A stretch of DNA of 64,000 bases from Maylandia zebra (lineage: Eukaryota > Chordata > Actinopteri > Cichliformes > Cichlidae). Shown one piece after another: positions 22,327-34,396 of this stretch; position 1 is the stretch's first letter; the number at the start of each line of letters is the position of its first letter. The notes under the pieces were generated by a model that did no database searches, was not told the origin of the DNA, and saw only the letters and a program-made list of their open reading frames with translations. The position numbers and the translations under genes are program-made. The DNA lies in NCBI RefSeq assembly GCF_041146795.1, contig NC_135172.1, positions 12,328,137 to 12,392,136 on the forward strand. Direction: 5' to 3'.

Positions 22327-22992
22327 CTGATCTCAGATGCACTCCCTGATGTACCCACAGTGTCTGTGCATTTAGGATACACAGACAGCTAGTATAAATC
22401 CATGCACGCACATGCATATTCTGAATATAGTCTCTGTTTCGTTTTGTTCACTGTGGAAGGTCTTTCAAGGTCACAGTAGTTCATGTAAAAGAAGCTGATA
22501 TTTTCATGTAAGCAGAACGTGACTTTTTGGAATTCAAATGAAAGAGGTGCTTTGACTCAAAACATATTGCAGGCAGATTTTCATGCAACATCTCTTAAAC
22601 TTAGAAAGTTCTCTTTGTACATTTCTTTACAAATCTTTATTTCCTTAAATCCTTATTGATACTTTCTCATGTGTTTCAGAAACTTTGATGGCAGCGGCAC
22701 AGTTGACCATGAGTGGTGTCACAACTACCGAAGGCTTAGTTAGGATTTTGCTGTGTCTGCTCCATCTTTCAAGTTCACTGATAAACAAGGGCGAACTGGT
22801 AAACTGACTGTTAACTTTCTTTTTGTTGTTGTTGTTTTAATAAAGAATGTAACTTTTAATTAACCACCTTTACCATTAAATCATGACCGTCCGATCACTG
22901 GTTAAGCTTTTCTCCTTACTTTTAAAATGCTCATTTTGTCCCAGTTACATGTTTCGCACGCATGTTTGTTGACGTTCTTTCTGGTTTTGCAG
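22327..22992. other. No certain gene; possible upstream exon
   Basis: A possible exon starts after the acceptor at about 22680 (NFDGSGTVDHEWCHNYRRLS) but ends at a stop. It may belong to the coiled-coil gene just to the right. I cannot support it further. Confidence 0.3.
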
Positions 22993-23504
22993 GAGGAGCT
23001 GAAAGGAAACGTTGAAAAATTACAAAAGGAAACAGCAAGAAGGAAGGTGAGTCTGTCAATGACATGGATGTTGACAGACTCCAAACAGAAAAACATGCTT
23101 TGCTATGACAACTAAAACAAAAAAACAATTTCCCATCATACAAAAGTCTGTTTGCACTCTTTACACTACATACTTTTGTATATTTTGTTACATTAATTTG
23201 GTTTATTTTTGTCCTCCAGGCTGAAAATAATTTAGACAAAGCCTATGTTCCTGCTGTCCTTGATGATGTTAAACGTCTCATGGATCCTTTGTACGAACTT
23301 TTGAAGTCAGTGAAACGTTTTACATCACTGCTTACACCAGTGCTGGATTTAATGGATGACCTACAGACTTTCGTGGGAGCCGGCAAGGAGTACATGAATA
23401 AGTCCTTTGAGACAACAGCTGCAGAAATCAATCACAATGAAGAGAACCTACGCAGAGTTATGGCAACACTAACACAACTAGAAAAGAATAAAGATGAACT
23501 GTAG
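22993..23504 (+). CDS. Unidentified coiled-coil protein, last two exons
   Basis: Two exons join in phase 0: 22993-23046 (EELKGNVEKLQKETARRK) and 23220-23504 (AENNLDKAYVPAVLDDVKRL... to KNKDEL and a stop). Both borders are AG/GT (GTGAGT donor). The product is highly charged with heptad-like Leu/Val spacing, consistent with helices or a coiled coil, about 113 residues visible. I do not recognise the family. The C-terminal KDEL-like end (KNKDEL) happens to match an ER-retention signal, though without an N-terminal signal sequence in view this means little. Upstream exons are not visible within 300 bases, so this is a 3' fragment or a gene with distant exons. Confidence 0.5.
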
Positions 23505-23852
23505 CATATTAGTCAGCGTCTGTCTCTGGTAAATGTTCTGTGAAACATCTCTTTCATACTGCGCTGCTTCTAAATCAAAGCTAACTGTACACTTGATTTA
23601 TAAACTTTGATGAGAAAAAAATCTTTTCTTTCTTTCTTTCTTTTCTTTGTTATATCAGGTCTAATGCGAACACAAAACACAAAGCTGAGATTTTCTCTGT
23701 TTAGAAATCACATTAAATCTGACAGTTGTTAATGATTCATATGTAGAAACACTTTCATGTGAATAAAAACATTCAAACTGTTATTATTGCAAATTGTGAC
23801 GTTTGTAAGAATAGAAGCGGTGGCTGATTGTTCTCTAGTGTTTGTGTGTGGA

Positions 23853-24495
23853 TCAGTGTTGTTCAAGTTACTTGGAAAAAAGTAATTAGTTACTTATTAC
23901 TGATTACTTCTCAAAAAATGTTATACCGTTACATTACTGATTACTTAATTTCAAAAGTAATTATTTACTTATTACTTAGTTACTTTTTGGTACACACCTG
24001 AATACTTAATAAAGCAATAGACCTTTCAGCCCAGTTCTATTTTTATGCATAATCCATCATATAAAAATTCAGTCAAATGGAAAAGTCTCTTTTTAAAAAT
24101 TGTTTTATTATTTTTAATCTCTTAATTTTAGGGAAATCGCATCAAGCAAAAATGTAATTCTATACAACAGTTTTTAAAAAAAAACTATGTGAAAAAATCT
24201 ATTTTCACCTGTTTAGCAGGAGTGGGGCCGGTGGTCATATCAGTGGGGGATCTGGTGGTTTCTCTGTGAATTTCCGTTCCCATGGTAGCGTGCTAGGTGC
24301 TTGTTCAGATTTGAAGTGTAATTTTTCGCAGAGTGTACAACGGACGCTAATGTTTTTGCCACTTTTTACAGAATAACACTTGAAGTAATATAAGTACTTC
24401 CACGCTTTTAACGCTGCATGGTCGTACTCTCTCCTGCACTCCATATTACCCATTGTTGATCTACGCACGTCTGCTGTTGCCACGTATATGAACAC
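23853..24495 (-). mobile_element. hAT-type transposon remnant with BED-like zinc finger
   Basis: Left end CAGTGTTGTTCAAGTTACTT and the repeated AGTAATTAGTTACTTATTAC block are typical of a widespread fish hAT family. The minus strand near 24270-24420 encodes a piece like a BED finger (KAWKYLYYFKCYSVKSGKNI, then VRCTLC). The body of the transposase is missing. Confidence 0.55.
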
Positions 24496-24499
24496 GCAT

Positions 24500-24760
24500 G
24501 ATCAGCACAGCGCACCAGGTAGAATCCAGTTTTCAGGCCCCTCTTCTGTGGAATCAGCTTCCAGTTTGGATTCAGGAGACAGACACTATCGCTACTGTTA
24601 GGTCTGCACTCGCAGGCTCCACTAGTTCAGAGATTTATCACCATGAACGAATCAAGACGATCAGAGCTCGATCGGTTTTAAACTTGCAAGGGAAGTGTCG
24701 GATCCGGATCTTGGAGCTACAAGCTCCTCACATGATCCCAGACAACTCCAAAAATCCAGC
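24500..24760 (+). mobile_element. LINE C-terminal fragment (L2/Rex-like)
   Basis: FQAPLLWNQLPVWIQETDTI resembles the conserved PLWNxLP tail of L2-like LINE reverse transcriptases. Short and decayed. Confidence 0.45.
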
Positions 24761-25356
24761 GTCCCCAAGCAGGCTTTTATTCAGTGACAATAGTTACACA
24801 AACACCCATGGTAAAACCCTATTGTAATAATTTGTGATAAATAAAAGTAGAGTCTGGGGAATATTTGATGAAAGCTTATTGTGATTAATGCTGGGGTGAA
24901 TTTCAAAGTTGATGTGACGTCTGTTTGAAGTTGGTGTGTTATGTGTGTGAATGTGTTACGTCAGCCAAGAAACGAGATTAGATTAGGACATTTGGATAGG
25001 GGATTTTATTCCCACATTGATTAGCAGGGTTGGACTCGGGCACCAGATAATTTAACTGTGGAATCGACAGTGGTGCTTTTAAATTTATTTAAATTATTTA
25101 GGACGGGGACGGTAATCCCTAGGAGCGCGGTTGCTCAGCGTGTGGCATCGACTCCTGATCACAGATGCGTGGTCAGGCCTGGCGGCGTCCAGTTAGCCCG
25201 AGTGGCGCCCGCGGGACTTCGGGAACCCATTAAAAACCAAGTGGTCAAGGACCACTTCTTTACCGTGCTGTTTGAGTAAAGAGCGGGCCTCAGGCGTGAC
25301 CATTTCAACGTGGCTGACAGGTAAGCTTTAAGTAAAGCTTAAAGTGGGATATTTAG
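24761..25356. other. No host gene seen; possible retroviral leader
   Basis: Contains TGGCGCCCGCGGGACTTCGG at about 25202, similar to a tRNA-Lys primer-binding site, and a splice-donor-like CTGACAGGTAAGC near 25315. LTR ends were not found. The L1-type LINE then interrupts the sequence. If this is a retroviral fossil, it is only a fragment. Confidence 0.3.
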
Positions 25357-25514
25357 GACTTCCGGTCAGCATGCGACCCGAATAGACGCAGGAACGAGCT
25401 GCTGTGGTGAACTTAACTCCGCTTTGACCAGTTTCACCCCTTCAACTGCCACCTTTAAGTCGCTTACACTCGTAACTACTTTTCTAGTGTTTTGAACACT
25501 TTTGACCCTTTCCA

Positions 25515-26312
25515 ATGGCTGCTAAGAGTGCAAAAGCGAACAAAAAGGAGGACGCTAGCTTAACACTGGAGGCTATCACCACGCTGCTCCAGCAGCACCG
25601 AGAGTTGGCATCTGAATTTAAGACCTCATTTAACGCCCTCGATTCAAAACTGGACCAGGTACGACAAGCCCAAGAGGAACAGGCCGAGAGAGTTTCATCC
25701 TTGGAGCTTGCAACTGAAGACCTGAGCCAACGTGTCGCTGACCTTGAAAACACGTGTGCCGCTCTTCGCGAAGACAACAACCAGCTAAAGAACAAAGTCA
25801 CTGACCTGGAGAGCCGTAGCAGGCGTCAGAACATCCGCGTCCTTGGACTGCCTGAAGACACTGAAAGTGGGCGCCCCACTCACTTCTTTTCCAACCTTCT
25901 CTGTGAGTTATTGGGCAAAGAAATACTTCAGTCTCCACCGGAGCTCGATAGAGCGCACCGCTCCCTCGCAGCGAAGCCGCCCGTGGGACGCCCACCTCGC
26001 CCGGTGATCATCCGCCTGCACCGATACCAGATCAAGGACCTCATCATCCGAGAAGCTAGGAGGAGAGGGAAATTCGACTACCGAGGCGTGCCTATCCGAA
26101 TTGTGGAAGACTACAGCCCCGAGGTCCTCAATCAGCGGGCGCAGTACAAGGACATTATGTCGGAGCTCTACGGGCGAGGCCTGAGGCCGGCTCTCCTCTT
26201 CCCAGCACGGCTTCGCATAACGCAGGCCAGAGGCGCCAGAAAGTTTTTCAGCTCCGTGGACCAGGCTCAACAGTACATTGAGAGGCTCCCAAAGGCTCCG
26301 GAAGCCCCGTGA
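25515..26312 (+). CDS. L1-type ORF1 protein (RNA-binding, coiled coil)
   Basis: Complete 265-residue reading frame from ATG. ORF1 proteins form trimers and coat LINE RNA. Residues 15-110 form a coiled coil (heptads through LEQ/VRQAQEEQAERVSSLELA and QLKNKVTDLESRSRRQNIRV). Residues 100-200 resemble the RRM-like transposase-22 domain (RRQNIRVLGLPEDTE), and the last 70 residues match the C-terminal domain (VPIRIVEDYSPEVLNQRAQY). It stays open, although the same element's ORF2 is broken. Confidence 0.85.
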   Translation: MAAKSAKANKKEDASLTLEAITTLLQQHRELASEFKTSFNALDSKLDQVRQAQEEQAERVSSLELATEDLSQRVADLENTCAALREDNNQLKNKVTDLESRSRRQNIRVLGLPEDTESGRPTHFFSNLLCELLGKEILQSPPELDRAHRSLAAKPPVGRPPRPVIIRLHRYQIKDLIIREARRRGKFDYRGVPIRIVEDYSPEVLNQRAQYKDIMSELYGRGLRPALLFPARLRITQARGARKFFSSVDQAQQYIERLPKAPEAP

Positions 26313-27090
26313 AGAATTATTACTGATAAAACAATGGCACCAAATGCAGGTACCAAACATTCCATATAGGTATGGAGGCGCAGTCGGGATCCACGTAAGA
26401 CGTTGCTTTTCCTCTCCGAGTGTAGCGATGTAGTCTGAGTGCTATAGCACTGAAATGCTGATTATTACTTTAATTTAACTCGATAATCTTATTTTGTTTT
26501 CTTTGTTAAATAAGGAGACAACCTCATTGACTTCTACCCGTTGGCTAATGACGTAATACCTGTTGCACGGAGACGGGGAGTTTTGTTATCTACTCGTAGC
26601 CTTCTGTCTGTTCTTATTCAATAATTCAGTTATAACGGTAGTACTTATTGAACTACATCATCTTTTTGTGTTTGGTTGTTTGTTTACATACTTGGACTCT
26701 GCTTTGAAACACTCCAGCAATTACATTTGGACTTGGTGGCTGATACAGTTTCGAAACTTAACAGTATTATAAGGGGTTTCAGCTTACTATGCTATGGCCA
26801 CCGGAGCAGTGGTTCGACTGCTTCAATACCTAGGTTATTGGTATCATAGACAGGAGGAGTAACACTCTAAATATGTTAAGTTTGAAGAGCTCGCTGCTTG
26901 TTCTTGTTCTTTTTTTTGGCAGCCATTTTCTGTTGTGGGGAGGGTTTGGGGAGGGTAAGGGTCACTGCTTTGAACCTCATACACTGTTCTTTTTTTTAAC
27001 CTGTTCTGAACTAATTTCCACCCACTGTAAAGTTATTCTGTTCTTATCATCTAAGGCCAGTGTGCATAGTTTCTTTGCTCTACAAATCAG

Positions 27091-27381
27091 ATGAGTCTGC
27101 AATTGAACTTTCTAAGCTGGAATGTTAAAGGTCTAAATCATCCAGTCAAGAGACGGAGGGTTTTGTCACATGTTAAACACCGTAACACTGACGTGGCTTT
27201 CCTGCAGGAGACCCACGTCAGGGCCTCTGATAATGTCCGTCTCTTCTCCCGTTGGAGGGGCCAGTGTTTTCACTCACTTTTCCAAGCTAGGGCACGTGGG
27301 GTCTCTATATTGGTCAGGCAGAACATTCCCTTTGAGGCCCACAATGTCATAGCAGACAAATATGGTAGATATGTCATAGTC
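27091..27381 (+). CDS. L1-type ORF2, N-terminal endonuclease part
   Basis: Starts MSLQLNFLSWNVKGLNHPVK, the standard opening of an apurinic-like LINE endonuclease, with the catalytic Asn and the QETH motif (FLQETHVRASDN). The frame continues to GRYVIV, where a Rex1-type LINE is inserted. The next L1 residues (SGKLYNSLVALVNVYAPN) resume at about 29626. ORF2 begins 778 bases after ORF1, a long gap for this class. Confidence 0.85.
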
Positions 27382-29424
27382 ATAGTCCTCAACATGAAGA
27401 AGAAGGCTTTCAGGAGCAAAGTGAAAGAGGAGATGAAAGCAGCACAGCGGGAGGTGAAACGCTGCCTGAGGGAAGCAAAGGACACCTACAGGAGGAAGGT
27501 GGAGCAGAAGTTGGAGAGGAACAATATGAGGGAGGTCTGGAATGGTGTGAAAACCATCACAGACCACAACACCAAGAAAAGCACAGTGGGGGGGACTGTG
27601 GAGAAGGCAAACGAACTCAACAACTTCTTCAACAGGTTTGACCAGCCCACAACCCCCCCACCCTCACCCTCACCTTCACTACAGAGTCCTCTCCCCACTC
27701 TCCTGCCTCCCTCGCTTCCCCCCCTTCCTGACACCATGACACCCCCCTCCTCCAATCCCTCTCTCAGCAGCAAGACATCTCCCCCCCTCCCCTCCTCCCA
27801 AACACCTCCCAGTGTCACAGTGGATCAGGTCAGGAGGCAACTGAGGAAGCTTCGCCCCAGAAAGGCAGCAGGCCCAGACAAGGTGTGTCCTAGGATGCTT
27901 AAGGCGTGTGCTGCTGAACTTGGGGAGCCGCTACAACGAGTCTTCAACCTCAGTCTGCGACTGGGGAGAGTGCCCGCCCTATGGAAGACATCCTGCATCG
28001 TCCCGGTCCCCAAAAAGAACCGGCCCAATGAGCTGAATGACTTCCGACCGGTGGCACTGACGTCACATCTTATGAAGACTCTAGAGCGGCTCTTCCTCAA
28101 CCTCCTCCGACCACAGGTACAACATGCCCAGGACCCACTACAGTTTGCATACAAGGCGGGTGTCGGAGTGGAGGATGCCATCCTGTACCTCCTACACAGA
28201 GCCCACTCACACCTGGATGGGGGAAAAGGCACGGTCAGGATCCTGTTTCTTGACTTTTCCAGTGCCTTTAATACCATCCGGCCCTGTATGCTTCAGGAAA
28301 AACTGAACAGGATGGAGGTGGACCCCTGCCTGGTGGCTTGGATCTCCGACTACCTCACCGACAGACCACAGTACGTCAGGCTGAAGGACATCACGTCTGA
28401 CACTGTGGTCAGCAGCACAGGAGCACCACAGGGAACTGTGCTGTCCCCTCTTCTCTTCACCCTGTACACCTCTGACTTCTGCTACAACTCTGAATTATGC
28501 CATATTCAGAAGTTTGCAGATGACACGGCCATCATGGGGTGTATCTGGGATGATCAGGAAGAGGAGTACAGAAGTCTGGTGAGGAACTTTGTCGCATGGA
28601 GTCACACAAACCACCTGCAACTCAACACCTCAAAGACTAAGGAACTGGTTGTGGACTTCGGGAGGTCCAGAGAAGGTCCACTGCCGGTTCAGATAGAGGG
28701 GGAGGAGGTGGAGGTGGTCAACAAGTACAAGTACCTCGGGCTGTGGGTGGACAATAAACTGGACTGGTCATGCAACACAGAGCACCTGTATAAAAAAGCC
28801 CAAAGCCGACTGTACTTCCTCAGGAGGCTGAGGTCTTTTAACATCTGCAGGAAGCTCCTGAGGATGTTTTACCAGTCGGTGGTTTCTGGAGTACTTTTCT
28901 ATGCTGTGGTGTGCTGGGGGAGCAGCACAACAAAGAGGGACTCATCCAGGCTGGAGAAACTGATCAGGAAGGCTAGCTCTGTGGTCGGCATGAAGCTGGA
29001 CACTCTGGTGACAGTGGCAGAGAAAAGGACATTAAAGAAACTGCTGGACATTATGGACAATGCTGGGCATCCTCTGCACACGGCCATAAACAATCAGAAG
29101 AGTCTGTTCAGTGACAGGTTGCTTCTCCCCAAGACAAGAACTAACAGACTTAAAAACTCCTTTGTCCCACACGCCATCAAACTGTTTAACTCCTCTCTGG
29201 AGGGGAGAGGGAGGGGAAACAGGAGGACAAAGGAGGGGGGAACAACTAAGCTGTAGTGCCTCTTCACCTCACTGTACAATACCTTGTGCAATACTTTTTG
29301 TAAATAGTCAACAGTGCAATAGACTCAATACTTGAAATGTGCAATTCACTTGTATTTTTATTTTTTATTCCTATTTATTCTATTTATCCCCTTTGTATAT
29401 TTTATTTATATTTGTCTCTGTATT

Positions 29425-29510
<86 letters not shown>

Positions 29511-29625
29511 ACAATTCTGTAACTGTAACTTCGGTCGTTGCTGTGCTTTTTTTGGAAGTCGAATTTCCCAGAGGAACCCACCCGAGGGATTAATAAAGTT
29601 CTATCTTATCTTATCTTATCTTGTC
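27382..29625 (+). mobile_element. Rex1/Babar-type LINE, RT and C-terminus, inserted in L1 ORF2
   Basis: An open frame of about 620 residues runs to 29256. It starts inside the protein (KVKEEMKAAQREVKRCLREA), so the endonuclease is missing. The RT core includes [49 protein letters not shown] and the FADDTAIMG catalytic box, followed by VVCWGSSTTKRDSSRLEKLI. A Pro/Ser-rich segment (residues like PTTPPPSPSPSLQSPLP) precedes the RT. The 3' UTR contains a long GT run and ends in TTAATAAAGTTCTATCTTAT plus TCTTA units at 29600-29625. The frame continues from L1 ORF2 by chance and is intact, suggesting a young 5'-truncated insertion. Confidence 0.85.
29430..29505. repeat. (GT)n microsatellite
   Basis: About 35 uninterrupted GT units in the 3' UTR of the inserted Rex1-type LINE. 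Confidence 0.95.
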
Positions 29626-30519
29626 AGTGGGAAACTGTATAACAGTCTTGTTGCTCTAGTAAATGTGTATGCTCCTAATACAGATGACGAGAATTTCTTT
29701 AAACAACTATTCTCCTCTTTGCCCGACTTAAATGTCTACTCTCTTTTTCTGGGGGGTGATTTTAACTGCTGGTTAGACCCAGCCCTGGATCGCTCATCCA
29801 CTAAGAGCAATGTTTTAAGCAAATCTGCATCTGTCATTCATGCCTTTCTATCAGAATATGGAATGTGTGATGTTTGGCGTACTCTAAATCCTCATAAAAG
29901 AGATTACTCCTATTTTTCACATGTGCACCATACATATTCAAGAATTGATTACTTTATCATTGACACTAATTGTCTGCAGCAGGTCCACTCCTGTGCCTAC
30001 CATAGCATAGTTATTTCAGATCACGCCCCTCTTACTTTGTCTCTGTCTCTTCCACATCCTCCTGTTAAAGCTGCACAATGGCGTTTCAACTCGACCCTCC
30101 TGTCGGATGAAAATTTTGTAAAGTTTATCCAGGATGAGATACGCTTTTACTTTGCCACCAACTCTTCCCCAGAGACTTCCAGCCTTGTCGTATGGGATGC
30201 CTTTAAGGCGTATATCAGAGGCCAGATTATTGCTTATTCGGCAAGAATTAAAAAACAGTCCACCCATGAAAGGAACAAGTTAATGCAACAGATTAAGGAG
30301 ACTGATGAACAGTATGCTCTCAAACAGAGTCATGAAATATTTAAAAAGCGTGTAGAACTTAAAACAAGACTTGACCTACTCACAACGTACTCGACTGAAC
30401 GTTTACTCTTACATGACAAATCCAAATTTTATATGCATGGTGACAAACCTGATAAATTACTGGCGAGCCTTCTAAAAGGTTCTCGGGCAAGGCAAAGTAT
30501 TCTTAAAATTCGACAACAA
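29626..30519 (+). CDS. L1-type ORF2, second endonuclease part
   Basis: Continues the L1 ORF2 after the first insertion. It carries the endonuclease motifs VNVYAPN, GGDFNCWLDPALDRS and VISDHAPLTL. After them comes the linker toward the RT (HDKSKFYMHGDKPDKLLASL). The frame is open until it meets the second inserted LINE near 30520. The junction is AAAATTCGACAACAA. Confidence 0.85.
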
Positions 30520-31170
30520 ATTCAAATTCAAATTTTATTTGTCACACACACACAACCATACACAGTATGACATGGGGGTGAAATGCTTGTAGCTGTACAA
30601 TGCCCGACCATTAAATGACAGAAGAAAAGTTTTACAATATTTACAATTTACTACAAAAATTTACAAATTAACTTAGGAATTTACAGTAAAGAATGTGCAA
30701 ATAGCAGAAGAGATTATAAAGATAAGGATTGTAAATTATAGGAATTATAGGATTATAGGAAATGTGTGGTGGTGCGTGTGGTGACGTGTGTGAGAGTCCA
30801 GTCTTATAGTGACGTGTTTGGGAGAGTCCAGTCCTACACCTGGTTCAGGGCCCGAATAGCCTGGGGGAAGAAGCTCCTCCTCATTCTCTCTGTTTTGGCC
30901 TTAAGGGAGCGGAAGCGCTTCCCAGACCTCAACAGTGAGAAGAGTCCATTGTTGGGATGGGAGAGGTCCATCATAATCTTCCTAGCTTTGGACTTGCACC
31001 GCTTGGTGTAGATGGACAGCAGGTCAGGGAGCTCTGATTGAATGATGCGTTCTGCCGAGCGCACCACCCTTTGCAGATCTCGTCTGTCCTGCTTGGTGCT
31101 GTTCCCAAACCAGGTGCAGATGTTTGACGTCAGGACGCTCTCGATGGTGCAGGAGTAGAAGTTCTTGAGC
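30520..31170 (-). mobile_element. Rex1-type LINE 3' fragment inserted in L1 ORF2
   Basis: Minus-strand insertion. Its C-terminal code reads NFYSCTIESVLTSNICTWFG and SHPNNGLFSLLRSGKRFRSL, like the LINE at 62-63 kb. Its 3' end is the ATTCAAATTC-type tail at 30520-30540. ACAA appears on both sides (30516-30519 and 31171-31174), a short target duplication. It is strongly 5'-truncated. Confidence 0.8.
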
Positions 31171-32695
31171 ACAAGATGGCAACATAGTCACAGATCATGA
31201 AAAAATCAATGAAGTGTTCAGGGATTTTTACTCACAGCTTTACACCTCAGAGTCCCAAACTGACTGTAATGCAATTAATGAGTTTTTAGCTAAACTTAAC
31301 ATTCCTGAAATTCCAACAGAACTTAAAACAAGGCTGGATGAACCCATCTCCCAGTTAGAAGTTTCCTTGGCTATAGCTTCGATGCATTCTGGTAAGTGTC
31401 CAGGTCCGGATGGCTTTCCGTCAGAATTTTTCAAACACTTCTCTTCATTACTGTCCACGCAGCTTAGTGCAACCCTCACGGACTGCAAGGAACAAGGATC
31501 TCTTCCTCGATCATTCTATGAAGCCTGTATTACACTTATTAAAAAGAAAGGAAAAGATCCGTTGGAATGTGCCTCCTATAGACCCATTTCTCTACTGAAC
31601 ACAGACGCTAAAATATTAGCCAAGATACTTGCCCGTAGACTAGAAATAGTTCTTCCAAAAATTATTTCGAAAGACCAGACAGGCTTCATTAAAGGTCGTC
31701 ATTCATATTTTAACATAAGGAGGCTATTTAACATAGTCTACTCCAGCTCTACAGACTCTGATGAATGTGTGGTCTCGCTTGACGCTGAAAAGGCCTTTGA
31801 TCGAGTTGAGTTTGATTATCTCTTTGCAGTCCTTGATAGATTTGGCTTTGGAGCGAAATTTACTTCATGGATCAAATTACTCTATTCTCAACCATCTGCT
31901 ACAATACGAACTAACCTCCAATTGTCAAAACCCTTCAAACTTCACAGAGGCACACGCCAGGGATGTCCTCTCAGCCCCCTGCTTTTTGATCTGGCCATAG
32001 AACCCCTTGCCATTGCGTTCCGCAGTTGCAAAGAGGTACACGGCATTTGGAGAAACAATACAGAACATAAGGTCTCGCTCTATGCAGATGATCTCCTGCT
32101 CTTTATTTCTAAGCCCTTAGCCTCACTACCATCTGCATTGAATCTGCTTAGTCAATTTGGTCAGATTTCAGGGTATAAACTGAACCTTAATAAAAGTGAG
32201 CTCTTCCCGCTAAGTAGCAAAGCCAGTATGTTAGACTTCACCTGCTTGCCCTTCAGAGTTGAAAGGACAAAAATTACATATTTGGGAATCACAGTGACAA
32301 AAAAACATAAAAACCTTTTCACAGAAAATGTGAGTGCATTGCTGAACCAAGTGAAGCGGTCCCTTACCCACTGGACACCACTCTCTATGTCTCTGGTAGG
32401 ACGTATCAATTCAATTAAAATGACCATTCTACCCAAATTTCTATACCTTTTCCAGGCCATACCCATTTTCATTCCCAACACTTTTTTCAATAAGCTGGAC
32501 TCTGTCATCTCATCTTATCTATGGCAGGGTAAACGCCCAAGGCTCAATAAGATGCATCTTCAAAAATCTAAAATTGAGGGTGGGTTTGCACTTCCCAACT
32601 TTCGTTTTTATTATTGGGCTGCTAACATACGATGTTTGGTGTTTTGGTATTTTTACCATAATCGGAGTGGTTGTCCTGACTATGGAATTGCATAG
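31171..32695 (+). CDS. L1-type ORF2, reverse transcriptase part
   Basis: About 500 open codons. RT motifs: KCPGPDGFPSEFFKHF, YRPISLLNTDAKILAKILAR, DQTGFIKGRH, SLDAEKAFDRVEFDYL, RGTRQGCPLSPLLFDLAIEP and the catalytic SLYADDLLLF. The thumb-like region runs to KRSLTHWTPLSMSLVGRINS. The frame ends at 32693 after a frame slip near 32640-32690, and the protein goes on in another frame. Confidence 0.9.
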
Positions 32696-33758
32696 TGACA
32701 ACAGTATATCCTTACTAGCTGCACTTTGTTCTCCACTCCCATCCTCTTCATTCAACTTCATTCCCAACCCTGTAGTGGTGCACTCATTAAAAATATGGGG
32801 CCAGTTTAGGAAATATTTTAAACTTTGTGACTTCTCCCTCCTCAGCCCCATTGCATCTAACCATTTCTTTAAACCTTCTACCCAGGACGGTGGGTTTGCG
32901 GAGTGGCACAGAAGTGGAATAACTTGCTTTAAGGACCTATTCATAGCCAACAAACTAGCATCATTTGAACAACTTGCTAATAAATATATTCTTCCACCAT
33001 CACACTTTTTCAGATACTTGCAAGTCAGGCACTTTATTTGTTCCCAGATTTCAGGCTCAAGCCCTCCACCAGAGCCTACACTACTAGAAACTATTCTACA
33101 ACTCAATCCAACCAATAGAGGGCTGATTTCCTTGCTTTACAATAAAATGTTAAATTTGACACATACCTCTTCATCCAAGCTCAAGACACTGTGGGAAGAA
33201 GACTTAAACATGACAACCTCTGATGAAACATGGGCCTCTATACTCAAACATGTCAACACTACATCACTATGTGCCCGCCATTGTTTAATCCAGTTCAAAG
33301 TGGTGCATAGAGCCCATTTCTCAAAATCCAGATTATCCCGTATCTACCCTGAAATCACTCCATACTGTGACAGATGCAAAACTGCTGAAGCCTCACTGGT
33401 CCACATGTACTGGTCTTGTCCCAATCTCACTCAGTTCTGGTCAGAGGTTTTTCGTACCCTGTCCAGAATTCTCAGTGTGACGCTGGCCCCCGGCCCCCTT
33501 CTTGCTCTGTTTGGCATCAGTGGGAATGAGGTGCTTCTACCGGCCTCTAAAAAACAGGCATTATCATTCTGTTCCCTGTTGGCCAGAAGGGCAATCCTAC
33601 TGAGGTGGCGGGACGCTGCCCCTCCCACTCACAAACAGTGGTTATATGACCTCATGGCCTGTCTAAAACTGGAAAAGATAAGACACTCACTTCAGAACTC
33701 CACTGGGAAATTTCAAGACATGTGGGGACCCTTCCTTGATGCTTTTCAAAATCTATAA
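32640..33758 (+). CDS. L1-type ORF2, C-terminal part in shifted frame
   Basis: Continues ORF2 after a frameshift. It has the Tx1/L1 C-terminal domain with the zinc-knuckle-like CDRCKTAEASLVHMYWSC, followed by a helical stretch and the stop at 33758. The frameshift means the full ORF2 is not translated as one protein. Confidence 0.85.
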   Translation, partial: CFGIFTIIGVVVLTMELHSDNSISLLAALCSPLPSSSFNFIPNPVVVHSLKIWGQFRKYFKLCDFSLLSPIASNHFFKPSTQDGGFAEWHRSGITCFKDLFIANKLASFEQLANKYILPPSHFFRYLQVRHFICSQISGSSPPPEPTLLETILQLNPTNRGLISLLYNKMLNLTHTSSSKLKTLWEEDLNMTTSDETWASILKHVNTTSLCARHCLIQFKVVHRAHFSKSRLSRIYPEITPYCDRCKTAEASLVHMYWSCPNLTQFWSEVFRTLSRILSVTLAPGPLLALFGISGNEVLLPASKKQALSFCSLLARRAILLRWRDAAPPTHKQWLYDLMACLKLEKIRHSLQNSTGKFQDMWGPFLDAFQNL

Positions 33759-33830
33759 GAATTTTTCAGCGAACTCTCTTAAGTCAGGTGTGGAAATACA
33801 GTGTGCGGGTGCAGGCAGTGACCTGGGTGG

Positions 33831-34396
33831 TGTAAAATTATGATATTATTTTATGCCATGTTATACCCCTAATTAAAGACTGTGAATTATTATGTAGTTT
33901 TAGTTTGCATTATTCTCCTGAATTAGAAGAAGCTGATAACTATTGCATTAGTTAAACTGATTTGCATTACATTAAATTGCTGACTTGTTGTGAATGAATG
34001 ATATTGTTTTATGATGCATTATATTGTTGAGTTATAAGAAATACTGTTCGCAGAAGGTTATTGTCTAATTTGTCTGAGTAGAAGAGAACAGAGTGTGCTG
34101 GAGTTTTCTGCCCCATTTCAGCAGGAGCAGATAAACAGGGAGCCAAGGTCGTAGCTCAGGCGCTGTGTGAGAGAGAGCATGTGAATGTTTAGGCTTTTTA
34201 TGATAAGGTGGAGGCACCAGAGGCTATAAAAGTTTGAGCAATGCTCCACCATTTTGAGATTTTGAGGCTGTCTGCATCAGTGTCCATCTCCCACGTGTGT
34301 GATCATTAAATCATCGTTTGACTCAACCCGGCCGGACCAGTGTTGTTATTGTGGTTTTTGCTCTTGTCTCCATCCCCAATATTTTGAACCTTAACA
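33831..34396 (+). mobile_element. Solo LTR, 4-bp target duplication, in L1 3' UTR
   Basis: Starts TGTAAAATTATGATATTATT and ends GAACCTTAACA, flanked by GTGG on both sides (33827-33830 and 34397-34400). It has CTATAAAAG near 34224 and ATTAAATCATCG near 34305 as TATA and poly-A-like signals. A second copy with its own 4-bp duplication lies at 41760-42347. A 4-bp duplication fits class I endogenous retroviruses. No internal part is left. Confidence 0.85.

Noticed and set aside
29337-29593. Val/Cys-repeat open frames
   Set aside because: Translated GT microsatellite.
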